A DNA stretch of 64,000 bases from Wurfbainia villosa (lineage: Eukaryota; Streptophyta; Magnoliopsida; Zingiberales; Zingiberaceae). The notes below the pieces were generated by a model, which was not told where the DNA came from, did not search any database, and saw only the letters and a program-made list of their open reading frames with translations. Positions 12,465-23,252 of this stretch are shown in pieces. A program made the position numbers and the translations under genes. The DNA lies in the NCBI GenBank assembly GCA_025175895.1, contig CM045989.1:24173928-24237927 (forward strand), read 5' to 3'. The first letter of the stretch is position 1, and the number at the start of each line of letters is the position of its first letter.

Positions 12465-12662
12465 TGTTAGTGCTTATAAGATTCATATATCTCCACAATG
12501 GCATGATATTATCCACTTTGGGCCTAAGCCCTCATGGTTTTATTTTTGGGTTTTATCCAAAAGGCCTCATACTAATGGAGATATCTTTTCATCTTATAAG
12601 CACATGATCTTTTTCATGTCTTATCAATGTGGGACTTTGATTGTATTCTCAATACTCCAACA
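12465..12662 (-). repeat. TRIM 5' LTR (198 bp)
   Basis: Starts TGTTAGTGCTTATAAG and ends ATACTCCAACA, directly followed by the ttcac duplication. The primer site adjoins its inner edge. Confidence 0.9.
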
Positions 12663-12667
12663 TTCAC

Positions 12668-15240
12668 GACCCATACGACACAATGAGTGCTTTTATGGGA
12701 ATGAAAGGCAAAAGAGTAAGGAAGCTTGTCCACTGAACTGGTCAATCTTTCGTCATGGCACTAAAGAATCGATCAAATAAGTGTCGCATGCATCACTCAT
12801 CACTATTCAGTACAACAAGAGAGAGAACCACTTGATGAGTCAGACCCGCAGATAGAAATCCAATGCGTTAGTCAGTGGTTACTTAAGCAGCTAAATGGGC
12901 AAAGAGAGTTCACAAGTCATGTACCACAGTGCGGGGATAGCATATTCTCATGCGGTACTCTCAAGGTTCAATTGGCATTCAAAGAGATGAATCGAACCAT
13001 TATTCCTTCGCGTGTTGCCAGATAGTCGGATATGTCATACTCTGATTTTGATGAGGTTAGGAACCATTTGCACAGTATTTCTCATTATTAGGCCCCCTTT
13101 CTCTATTTGAGGGTTAGGGTGAGACGTTGTTGCTTTCGCTTTCATAAAACGTTGGAGTCATGCAAGGAGCGCGTCTTTTGGGTTTTCACCAACTATTTCT
13201 ACTCGAGCTCTTCCGGAGTTTCCCCGTTGTGCTGCTCTTAGCGAACGAATGGGGAAAGCTTATCCCTCATTCACATGAGCCTAATCGAGCGTCACTCGAA
13301 GATCATCCTATAACCGGGTGTCGAACACACATTCATATAGGTTTTCTTTCTTGTCCAGATGACGGTTGTCAAAGACAAAGACCACTTTGCTACCCTATCC
13401 GAGTCAGTGCTTTGTGCAAGGAAGAAGCCTCGACAGACAGTTTGAACATTCCATAAGATAGATCTTTCTCAGGAAGAGGCCAGGACTAGGGACAGTGTAC
13501 TGGCTCTCATCTGGGTACATCGTCATCTGGGCATGCAGCATGATGGTCGTGCTGGGTTCCTTGTTGACTGGTGGCATTCGTCATCTAGCTTTCGTACTCG
13601 TCGGTCTTTCAGTCGACTCATGGTCTCGCTTGACGATCTCACGTACTCTCTGGGTTGATCTGCGAGTTAATAATGATTTTGATACGCTAAAGCATCATTA
13701 CCATCTTTCTTAGCTTCCAGTCGGTTGGCATGGTTATGGCACTTTCCATCTTATCGAATAGGTAGTCCAGACTCGTACCCAGCGTTCAATTCCTCACTGT
13801 AGTAGACCTCCACGAATTTGCGGGAATACTAGTCTCTCTTTCTTCCTAAATGGGAAGAAGGGGCGGCTCACTAGGCCTAAATCAATCCACCCTCCAAGTC
13901 ATTCTTCCAGACAGGGACGGGCATCTCCTAGCTAGTACCGCATAAGATGCGGATAGAAGGACTTGAGATCGTAGTCAGTATGGGATCATCAGTGTGCCCA
14001 CCGTCAAAGGCTCGCCTGATCTTGGTTTTGATTGATTCTTCTTATCATAGCCCCATCTATTCGTATTATATTAGTTTAGTTCGCTGTCGAATTTCAGTTT
14101 ATCCTTTCCTCAATGTCGATATCGTACCACATCCAAAAGCAAAAGAGAATCATCACACCAGCCAATTGAATGGATAGTCGAAGATCCATTCCTCTAGGCT
14201 AGAAGGTGTGATATTAGTGTGTTCGAAATGGGGCGTCAACCAGTGAGCTTGGGTTAGCCTCCACATCGCTAGTACTATTACTATTAGTCTCACAATAGAA
14301 TATAAATTGCCCCTCCCCTCTCTACCCTGTGAGTTAGCTTTCACCCGTCGATAAGGAATCCCCCTCCCTTATAGTTGGCTTTGGTTCGCCTTTTGCTCTG
14401 CCCTATGCTATCTCCTTAAATATGAGGCATGCGCAGTCCCCCCACAACTCTTCGTCTCCTATAATAGAATAGTAGATATTAGACTGGACTAGACTATCTT
14501 TCTTGACAGAACGGGTCAAGCAATGGGGTGAAGTGAGAGTAGCGAGTCAGCTTATGGAGTTGGAGAAACATTTGTATGAAGCTTGCTTTTAGTGGAATCT
14601 TACTCTTGAACTAGAATTCCGGCCCACGGACCAAGACCTGGCTTACTTACCTAGCACAATGACTATCCGCTTTGCTAGCCAGCCTCCATATAAGCTTTGA
14701 TCGAAGTGACGTCTCCTCGTTGTTCCTTCAATGTCGCTGCTGCAGAGAGCTTCCAATCCCTAATAGAGCTTCAGATGCCCGATTCTGATTAAAGAAAGGG
14801 CGGCTACTCGTACATAAAAGTGTAATTGAATGTGAATCAAATGCGCTGGGCTTCAGAATCAAATGAGCCTTCCACTTATGATTCTTCCACTAGCTCTGCT
14901 AGAAGGTAGAACTTGAAGAGATCATAATAGTGCTGAGACAGAGACTCCTATCTGAGTTCTTTACTATTCCTTTTTTTTTACAGTAGTGAGGGGGAGGGAA
15001 GAGTTCTGGAGTCGGGCCACTCATAGCAGTACATGTTGAAGAACCTGGCAACTGGGGATTGAGAAAGGGGCAAAGATCTTGAAGGGTCTCCTTCTTTCAG
15101 ACTGGAGACGATGGGGTTCAGGCCTCAGCCTACTTGATGCGGCCCCCTCTGGATCTAATTATAATTATAAGGAGTGAACGAAGTAACACAAAGGGAACAG
15201 ATAAGGTTTATCTACTAGGCTTGACCCTACTACTCTTTCC
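12668..15240. other. Non-coding backbone, no recognisable gene
   Basis: About 2.6 kb with only short open frames (for example 13160-13456 and 13495-13713) that show no domain. A GCTAGTACTATTA word near 14268 recurs near 18206 and 42013 in other backbone segments, which suggests a common origin for these pieces. Confidence 0.4.
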
Positions 15241-15243
15241 TAA

Positions 15244-17122
15244 GAGCATCTCCAACGGTAGGAGCTCTTCCAGAGCTCATTTGTGAACCCCATCATGCCA
15301 CGTCAAAAGAAAAAAATCTCATTCAGCTCTCCACTATAAAAAAACCTCTCAACAACTCCTTTATGGGACCCACTTTTTTTTTATCAAATATTTATTTAAT
15401 ATAACATAAAATAAATAAATACAACACAATTATTTTTTTTTTTTACTGATTACAACCGTAACATGTCCAAATATATTCAACTAAATCGGCTCGAAGCTGA
15501 TGATGCAATTGACTATCACGCATCTCGCAATTTCTCCGAATGTACTCTTGGAATTCTTAAGTGGAGCCTTGAAAAATTTGTGATGGAGAATCTTCTTCAT
15601 CATCTGACCAATTTACTGCTGCATCTCTCTCATTCTCAATAATCATATTGTGCAAAATAATGCACGTATACATGATGTCCTTTAAGTTATTCTTGTACCA
15701 AAATCGTCCTGGACCTCTGATCATTGCCCATCGAGATTGAAGCACCCCAAAAGCCCGCTCGACATCTTTTCTTGCAGCCTCCTGTCGTTCCTTAAACAAC
15801 TTTCTCTTAGAATCCTGGGGGCATGGAAAGCTCTTGACGAAAGTAGCCCATTCTGGATAAATCTCATCTGTTAAATAATATCCTTTTGTATATTGTGTAT
15901 TGTTGACTATAAAATTAACCTCCGGTGCATTTCCTTGTAAAATATCATTGAATAATGGTGATTCATTAAGCACGTTAATATCATTACGTGACCCTGCAAT
16001 TCCAAAAAAGGCATGCCAAATCCACAAGTCCGCAGATACAACAGCTTCAAGCACAATTGTTGGGACACCATGATCTCCTCGAGTAAATTGCCCTTTCCAA
16101 GCGACAGGACAATTTTTCCATTGCCAATGCATACAATCAAGACTACCCAACATACCTGGAAAGTCATGTCTTTGCTCATGCATTGATAGCAAGCGTTGGA
16201 TGTCAGTGACATTAGGTCTTCTTAAGTATTGAGCTCCAAATATTTGAATCACACATCGACAAAAGTTGAATAAGCATTCAATGGCAGTTGTTTCAGCAAT
16301 CCATAGATACTTATCGTAATGGTCGGCAGGAACTCCATACGCCAATTGACGGATAGCTGTCGTGCATTTCTGAAGCGGCGATAAACCCTTTTTTCCTGTG
16401 GCATCAACCCTCCATTGAAAATATTCAGAATGATTTTCTAAAGCATCAACTATGTAAAGGAATAACCCCTTTTGCATCCGAAATCGACATCGAAATACAT
16501 CATTGGGATATACTGGCTGGTCAGAGAAGTAATTGTTGAAAAGACGAGCATGTCCAGCTTCACGATCTCGATTCAAATACCGCCTTCTTTGTATTCTGCC
16601 AGAAGAACTTTGAGCTCTTTGGTGTCTCAGTTGTCGTCGATCATATAACCGAAGCATTATTTGTTCATCTATATCTTCCGCATCTTCCATCAATTCATTT
16701 CTCCAAAATTCACGAATCATAGATCTGTTAGATTGATCCGGATTTTCAGACATTTGAAATAAATGAAGATCTCTAGAAAGAAGGAGAAAATGACAAGATC
16801 ACAGGAATAAAGAAGAAGAAATTTATAGAAGAGTTGTAAAATGAATGAGTGAATGAAGGTGTATTTATAGAAAAAATTTATTTTTAAAAAATTAAAAAAT
16901 AATCGTTGAACAACGGCTAAAAAATTAATCGTTGTTCAACGAATACATTCGCATTTTTGATTTTTTTTTTTCATTAATCATATTTTTTTCTATAAAAATA
17001 AAAAATAATAATAATAAGGAGCGACTCCCCACTGCTCCCGCTTGGGAGCTGGGATCGATCCCTCCCACAATGGGAGGGAGCGATCCCTTTCAATTCCACG
17101 TCACCAATGGGAACTGATGCTC
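15244..17122 (-). mobile_element. Compact PIF/Harbinger DNA transposon
   Basis: The 1879-base element is flanked by the 3-bp duplication taa (15241-15243 and 17123-17125), the TWA target preference of this superfamily. Both ends begin GAGCATC when read inward; the inverted repeat decays after seven bases. It holds one long minus-strand transposase gene. Plant members normally also carry a second Myb/SANT-like gene; I find none here, and the 1.9-kb size leaves little room. It may rely on a partner protein from elsewhere. Confidence 0.85.
15557..16753 (-). CDS. PIF/Harbinger transposase (DDE nuclease, plant HARBI1-like)
   Basis: An unbroken 398-residue protein. Residues 1-60 are charged; 80-180 form the helical region before the nuclease. 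The DDE_4-type core follows: D206 in GSLDCMHW, D258 in GSRNDINVL, the family hallmark GYYLTDEIYP at 291-300 and E332 in KDVERAFGVLQSRW. CIILHNMIIENE at 364-375 is also typical, and the tail is acidic. Length is normal for plant members. The enzyme cuts and rejoins transposon ends in the nucleus. The first ATG is used; no in-frame ATG lies upstream near the element end. All catalytic acidic residues are present, so it could still be active; expression cannot be judged from sequence. Confidence 0.93.
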   Translation of the reverse strand: MSENPDQSNRSMIREFWRNELMEDAEDIDEQIMLRLYDRRQLRHQRAQSSSGRIQRRRYLNRDREAGHARLFNNYFSDQPVYPNDVFRCRFRMQKGLFLYIVDALENHSEYFQWRVDATGKKGLSPLQKCTTAIRQLAYGVPADHYDKYLWIAETTAIECLFNFCRCVIQIFGAQYLRRPNVTDIQRLLSMHEQRHDFPGMLGSLDCMHWQWKNCPVAWKGQFTRGDHGVPTIVLEAVVSADLWIWHAFFGIAGSRNDINVLNESPLFNDILQGNAPEVNFIVNNTQYTKGYYLTDEIYPEWATFVKSFPCPQDSKRKLFKERQEAARKDVERAFGVLQSRWAMIRGPGRFWYKNNLKDIMYTCIILHNMIIENERDAAVNWSDDEEDSPSQIFQGST

Positions 17123-17166
17123 TAAAGCTGAGCTCTAGGCTTGAGGTTGGAAAGGTTAATCACTTA

Positions 17167-18045
17167 GACTGTGTTTGGTAGGACGTAATGTAATCTAAGT
17201 TGTAATGGAATGTAATGTAATCTTGATTACATTACTATGTTCGATACATCAGATGTAATCTCCATTACATTCTTTTGCTCCCATTACAAAGAGATAGGAA
17301 TGGATCGACGACGATTTACGACGTATAATGACGATGATGATGCAACCGCCGATCGATCGGTCTGACGACCATCGATCCGATCGTTTGGCTGCCACGGCCA
17401 TCACACGGCCGGCCACCGCGATCGTTTACGGCCGGCCATCAGCTTTGGCCGCCGGCCGATCGGCCGCTGTTATCGGCGATTGTCATCGGGTTTGGCCGAT
17501 CCGCCGATCGTGGCCGCCTGGTTGCCGGGCCGGCCGATCGTTTCGGCCGGCCGACCGTCGTCGCCGGCCCGATCGGCCGGCCACCACCGGCCGTTTGGCC
17601 GTCGGCCGTCACCGACCGTTGTCGGTTGCCGCCGATCGTTTCGGCCGACCACCGTCGGCCGCCGCTCGATCGGCCGTTGCCGCCGCTCGACGCCAGTCGG
17701 TCGCTTGGTCGTTTGGCCGTTTGGCCGACCGTCCTACGACCATCACGATCGCCAAATGCAATCTAAATTCCATTTGCATGCTATAAATCACATTTGTATG
17801 CATGCTATAAATCACATTTGTATGCATGCAATAAATTCCATTTGCATGCATGCAAATGGAAAGCTTGTAATGTAATCTGGATTACATGAGTTTTGCTTTG
17901 TAATTCAGATTACAAAACTTTAGTGCCTTTTATAATCCAGATTACATTACATCACAATTCTAAGATAGTAACAAACAAAGAAATATGTCTTGTAATGTAA
18001 TCTGGATTACATTACAAAACAGATTACGACATATCAAACACAGTC
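17167..18045. mobile_element. MITE-like non-autonomous element with GC-rich palindromic core
   Basis: Both ends read GACTGTGTTTG inward and the flanks carry the 3-bp duplication tta (17164-17166 and 18046-18048). Subterminal zones are rich in GTAATGTAATC and its complement. This fits a Tourist-like (PIF/Harbinger) MITE. The core at 17330-17745 is built of GGCCGATCGGCCG-type words, self-complementary and open in several frames. At 17760-17855 there are three imperfect copies of a CATTTGTATGCATGC unit. The ends differ from the neighbouring transposon (GACTGTG versus GAGCATC), so that transposase is probably not its specific partner. Confidence 0.75.
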
Positions 18046-18048
18046 TTA

Positions 18049-18677
18049 ATAGACGAGGTCTCAGTGGGTGAGCGTAGCGTCACGTGTCAAGCAATGGTAC
18101 TCTCTAGCTTAGGGCAGACCCACCATTTATGACATTGCGCCAGCACGGGATAGTGGGCTCTTAGGTCTCTACTGCTCTTGACGCCCCTATCCGGATTGAC
18201 CACGTGCTAGTACTATTAGGTCTCGCTCGTCGCTGCTCTCAAGCTAACCCTCTTGCCCAGCCTTCACACCTAACCCTTTTGAGTTACCCTTTCGCTAGAG
18301 TACCCATCCTTCTATAGAAATGACCTTTTGCCAGAACTCGAGTTGGGAAGCGTGATAGACCACCACCCTGCCTACAAGTCAGTAATTCCCCGCGCCTGCC
18401 GACTCATTCTACCAGCTAACCCTAGTAAATCATTCCCAGGGGATATGATATAGAGGAAGGAAGTCTACCCCTGCCCTTGTTTCCAGCTTGGGAATTATAG
18501 TCAGGATATTTTCAATTTTGGAAGTCCCCTGAGATTGGGATAGAAGTCAGGGTCAACTTTGATAAGGATCTTCTAAGGAAGGAGTCCGGAATTCCCCTTT
18601 CTCCATGCCTTTTAGGAGTGAGCCTGGTGCTAGGAGAAGCAAGCCAGCTAAGCTAAGCAACTAATCAAGTAAGCTAG
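18049..18677. other. Non-coding backbone
   Basis: No reading frame of interest. It contains the recurring GCTAGTACTATTAGGTCT word at 18206 and otherwise resembles the other backbone segments. Confidence 0.4.
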
Positions 18678-20504
18678 TTACTCATTCAGTCCATGGGGGC
18701 ATTTCAAACAAAAAAACTCTCTCCCGGCGGGCTCAAGAAAAGAAAAGTACCGGATACGGTTGTATAGGATACAGTGCTCAATACACAAACTGCTAGGCAA
18801 GATATAAAGTTTACTAAGTACTATCTTCTTAAGTTCTCCTTCTTTTAGACCCAAGGGGTCGAAGATGGGTTCGAAGTTGGACCTCACGTTGTTCAACTCA
18901 GCACTAATACTAGTAGTGCTAACCCCCGACTTTGATGGCATGAACATGTTTCCATGAAGGTAAGAAATAAGAGGATCAATCTCAAGGTGTCCACCAAAAA
19001 GAGTATATTCATTAATTATGTGGAAAGACAACCCAAAAGTGAACTCCTTGATGTAGTTGAACACAACAGGACTAAGTAATGAATTGTAATTCAAATTGGC
19101 GCAAGAGAGCATAAAATCAGGCATTAGACCATACCAGATATTAAAACCAATGCTAATTTTAATAATTAATAAAAGAAGTGTTAGCTTCAAGGTACTGAGC
19201 AAAACTAAAAGTCCTAAATACTAGTTTTTCATATGTCCCAGATAGATAGTTATTAGAAACAATCCTACTCAAAAGAGGAAGCGGGCGTCTCATTAGTAGT
19301 AGCCTACGACTTATCGGTTCTGCACAGAAAGCTAAATATTGAGCTGATGCATAATCAAACTGGGGAGGATAAGAACAGAGCATGGGAGACGTACTGAAAT
19401 ATTGTGAATAAAAAGAGCGAACCGTTTTTATCTTATATAGAGACATCTCAGTCATTAGTAAAGAAGCGGTGAGAGAGGAAAAAGGGGTTAACTGACGGCT
19501 ACCAGCGTTGCCTCGCGCGATGAAAAGAAAACGGTCGATTTGAAAAAAATGCTAAATAAAAAGTAATCATCATTTATCTTCTTCCACTTTAATTATACCT
19601 TCTTCGCTGAGACAAAGATATAATAACCCTCTAACAAACAACTATGACGGCCATCACCACGCCCCGAGATTTCACCATCACTCAAATTGACTCGATTTAA
19701 TATTTTTTTTATGATATTAACGATTTTTTCGTCCAAGTCTGGACCAGTCCAGGAATGAAAGACTAGCACCTCGGTTAAATATCTCATAAAGCAGCTACTA
19801 CTAAAATGTATAGCAAATTCACGATCAAAGTCCGCAAAAGCTAAATTACACAATACCTTTCTTTGTAAAATAACATCCGGGTGGGAGTTGACTAATTTCA
19901 ATCTGTATCCCCTTTTCTTCATCTTCATACTGAATAGCAGTAAATAAATATGTTCGAATTAAAGAAAGAAGGTACTCATCTTGAACTAAAGAAGTTACCT
20001 TTTGCAAGAGGATTTCTTTAGAGAGAGAGAAAACACATTTCGTTAAGTCTAGACGATAGAGTCTACTAACAGGAGTTAAAGAACTAATATTAGAGTAATA
20101 ATCCTTCAAACCCATCCTCAAACCTACAGAAGTTGGGGTGAGCACCTTTTTATCAATTATAAGATTCTTTATCAAACAACCGAGGGAAAATAAAACAAGG
20201 CTGTCTTCTTGAGAAGGGTTTAACCTAATATAATACTTTATATTATCTTCTTTTAAAGTGAAAACGATTAAAGGGATGTGTAAAGAACCACAATTATAAT
20301 TTAAATACTCCTCTCTACTATTGAATATGAATACCTGAAACGGAGATAGGGTATACCTCTCCTCTTTGATCATTCTTTTAATTTCAAGAACACGATTAGT
20401 AGTCAAAGATGAATAATCATCAGATATGATATCTGGATATTCAGCAGACATAATTGACCACTTCTTTCCAATTGCATCCGAAAGCTGCCCCGAAGTGAGA
20501 TTTC
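18678..20504 (-). pseudogene. Broken group II-type reverse transcriptase (maturase-like)
   Basis: Several minus-strand frames in an A+T-rich block look like pieces of one gene. In the 19846-20504 piece, YRLDLTKCVFSLS resembles RT motif A. One base of frame change near 19870 leads to 19593-19928, where PDVILQRKVLCNLAFADFD resembles the motif B/thumb-proximal segment of group II RTs and RYLTEVLVF sits where RYADD is expected. Two of the catalytic-motif residues are therefore altered. Frames at 19159-19455 and 18678-19202 continue downstream without recognised domains. The 5' part is separated by the copia insertion at 20505; its continuation should begin at 37517. Family assignment is from pattern only; a mitochondrial plasmid-type RT is the alternative. 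Confidence 0.45.
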
Positions 20505-21654
20505 TGTTGGAAATGTGAATGGAAACAAGGAAATGGAAGGATGGAGAAATCCTTTTGTGGAGGAGTTTAGTTTCACATTGAAAGTTGAGGGACAACTTGG
20601 TTGGTTTATAATGTATCATAAGTATTGTAGCTGTAAACATATACAAGGGAAAAAACTCTCTCTCATACGTGGGTGCACGGAAGGGGGTGTGAATCCAGGG
20701 CCCGGATTGCACTATCGCCAGGCGACTCGTGTGCGAGCGCGACCTGTGCGCGTCGAATGTACGACCGATCAGGGCATGATTTGTCCAAGTGGATCCAACT
20801 AACCTTTTGCTAATCTGTTCCATTTTCTTTTTGTAACGTATGCATTGATGATTGCTTGGCGTTGAAACGGCCGAGTTGATTGCAGACGTTTCAAAAGTGA
20901 GCCATTAATCCATTAATTATGTAATTAATTGGAGATATACTATGAAGTTATAAAAGAAGAAGCGTTGGAGATATGAGATAATTTTTTTTTTCTCCGACTC
21001 TCCTCCATTTCCTCCTGCGTCGTTGATAGCTTTCTGGTGTAGTCGGTTCGCCGGAGACGACCTGTGCTTTTGTCGTTCGCTCGGTTTTGTCATTGTATCC
21101 TGGGAAACAGTCGTCCATCACCCTCGAATGCACGGAAGAGGGGGCGAATCTGTTTTAAGGACACTGTGAAAACCACAAGCCTCAACACCGAGTAGTGTTG
21201 CGGAATAACCGAGCGCTTCTCCGACCTGTCCAAGTCTGCCATTCGACTCTGCTATCCAGCTCTGCGGCTCTGCCATTCAGCTCTGCGATCCGGCTCTGTC
21301 ATTCGGCTCTGCCATCCAGCTCTGTGGCTCTGCCATTCGCCTCTGCCATCTGGCTCTGCGGCTCTGCCATTCAGCTCTACGATCTGGTTTTACGGCTCTG
21401 CCATTCGCCTCTGCCATTCATCTCTGTGTCTCTGCCATTTAGCTCTGCGATCTGGCTCTGCGGCTCTGCCATTTGGCTCTGCCATCCAGCTCTGAAGCTC
21501 TGCCAAATCAGCTCTGCCGAATCCGCTCTGCCGAATCGGCTCTTCCAGATCGACTCTGACACATCGGCTCTACTGAATCGACTCCATCGACGCTGAAAGG
21601 ACCGTCTGAAGCCAGTGCAGTAGCTCTCCCCTCTAAAGGAGAAACTGTACAACA
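20505..21654 (+). repeat. 5' LTR of the 17-kb copia (1150 bp)
   Basis: Starts TGTTGGAAATGTGAATGG and ends AACTGTACAACA. Its right third (21236-21560) is an imperfect tandem of CTCTGCCATTC/CTCTGCGATC units, also present in the 3' LTR. These create repetitive open frames on both strands that are not genes. Confidence 0.92.
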
Positions 21655-21699
21655 AACCTTAAAACAGATTCTACTTTGTTGTGATAGCGGCGGACCCAG

Positions 21700-22590
21700 T
21701 TGCGATGGTGGCGGACCAAGTGGCGATGGCAACGGACCAAGTTGAGATGACGGCTCAACAAGTGCAGGTAAACACTCCTACTGTAACGATTAGGAACGTC
21801 CCAATCAATCACGCCGAGAGGGCAGAGAAATTCATTGGATTGAATTTCAAGAGGTGACAGCAGAAAATGCTTTTCTACCTGACCACTATTAATCTGGTTA
21901 GGTTCTTGATAGAAGAACCACCCAAGGTACCTGAGGGTACTTTGGATACTCAAACCTTCAATGCTGTGGAGGCTTGAAAACACTCGGAGTTTCTTTGTAG
22001 AAACTATATCCTCAACTGTTTGACAGATGTGTTGTATAATGTATATTGCACAAAGAAATCAACTATAGAATTATGGGAGTCCTTAGATCGGAAGTACATA
22101 ACAGAGGATGCAGGGCCAAGAAATTTATTGTTGGCCGGTTCCTGGACTTCAAAATGGTGGACTCCAAGACGACGATCAGCCAAGTCCAGGAGCTTCAAGT
22201 GATCCTACATGAGATCCACTCGGAAGGCGTGATGTTGAGTGAGACCTTCTAGGTGGTAGCAATCATAAAAAAGCTTCCTCACAGCTAGAAGGACTTCAAG
22301 AATTACTTAAAGCATCAAAGAAAGGAGATGAATATCGAGGAGCTAATCATCCGACTCCGGATTGAGGAAGACAACAGGAGCTCGGACAGACGATCATTCA
22401 CTCAGGCAGTGGTCAAAGCCAATGTGATTGAACATGGCGAGGGCTTAAACCGGAAGAAGTCAAAGTCTTCCAAGATGGCCTAAAGGAGGCATTAGCAAGA
22501 AGAAATTCACAGAAAAATACTTCAATTGTGACCATGTTGGTCATAAATCTTCGGACTGTAGAAAGTCAAAGAAGAAGCAGGAGGCTAATG
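21700..22590 (+). pseudogene. Copia gag, broken
   Basis: Translations in two frames give a UBN2-like gag (for example KKSTIELWESLDRKYITED near 22050-22110 and GRFLDFKMVDSKTTISQVQ near 22130-22190). A frame change lies near 22120. Stops occur in the capsid part and after it. A zinc-knuckle remnant (NCDHVGHKSSDC, about 22525-22560) lacks its first cysteine. The protein would have formed the virus-like particle that packages the RNA. Confidence 0.8.
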
Positions 22591-23252
22591 TGAGCGAGGG
22601 GTCGGACATAGATCTGTGCATCGTCATTTCTGAAGTGAACCTTATCGGTTCAAACCCGCGGCAGTGGTGGATTGATACAGGAGTCACCAAACATGTGTGC
22701 TACAACAAAGAGTTGCTCCATGACTTCGAAGAAGTAAAAGATGGAGATAAACTGTATATGAGAAATTTAGCAACCTCGGAGATCAAGGGGCGTGAAAAAG
22801 TAGTGCTGAAAATGACTTCGAGCAAGGATCTGACTCTAAACAATGTATTGTTTGTTCCAGATATTCGCAAGAATTTAGTTTCCGGATTGGTGTTGAGCAA
22901 GCATGGGTTTTAAATTGTATTTGAGTCGGACAGGGTAGTGCTGTCCAAGAGTGGAATGTTTGTAGGGAAGGGGTATGAAAATGATGGGCTTTTTAAGCTC
23001 AGTGTAATAGCCATTAGGCCTAAAATGAATAAAATTGAAAGTTCTTCCTCTTATATTCTTGAGTCATCTGTGTTGTGGCATAGTAGACTAGGACATGTTA
23101 ATTATAATTCATTACGAAGATTAATTAATATGCAAAGCATTCCGACATTCCTCCCAGACCCGAAACACAAGTGTAAGACTTGTGTCGAAGCAAAGATAAC
23201 AAGGTCATCTTTCCAGCATGTTGAAAGGAATACAGAACCACTCGGCCTAATC
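22590..23252 (+). pseudogene. Copia pol, first part: protease and GAG-pre-integrase
   Basis: WWIDTGVTKHVC at 22665-22700 carries the aspartic protease D-T-G motif. Downstream, LWHSRLGHVNYNSL and CKTCVEAK form the histidine-cysteine zinc site of the GAG-pre-integrase domain. One stop separates 22590-22913 from 22938-23300. The gene is cut at 23252 by the nested gag-only element; the last residues of the visible frame beyond that point come from its LTR. Confidence 0.88.

Larger units (their letters stand above)
11956..12662 (-). mobile_element. Complete TRIM element
   Basis: It is flanked by ttcac (11951-11955 and 12663-12667), with 198-bp LTRs at 11956-12153 and 12465-12662 and a 311-base non-coding interior. 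Orientation is minus: the primer site complement (TTGGTATTAAAGTC on the minus strand, about 12450-12463) adjoins the right LTR, and the purine tract GTTTGAGGGGGGAT adjoins the left LTR. The interior contains imperfect repeats of a CAACTGGACTTCCTGCC unit. It has no gag or pol, so it is non-autonomous. The two LTRs differ at several positions, so this is not a very recent insertion. Confidence 0.9.

Noticed and set aside
17328..17875. 152- and 131-residue reading frames
   Set aside because: They arise from GC-rich palindromic repeats in the MITE core, open in several frames on both strands.
20505..20823. N-terminal extension of the RT-like frame
   Set aside because: These residues are antisense copia LTR sequence, as the same words occur at 36387-36660.
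21195..21732. Overlapping frames rich in Leu, Cys, His and Ser
   Set aside because: They are translations of the CTCTGCCATTC tandem in the copia LTR.
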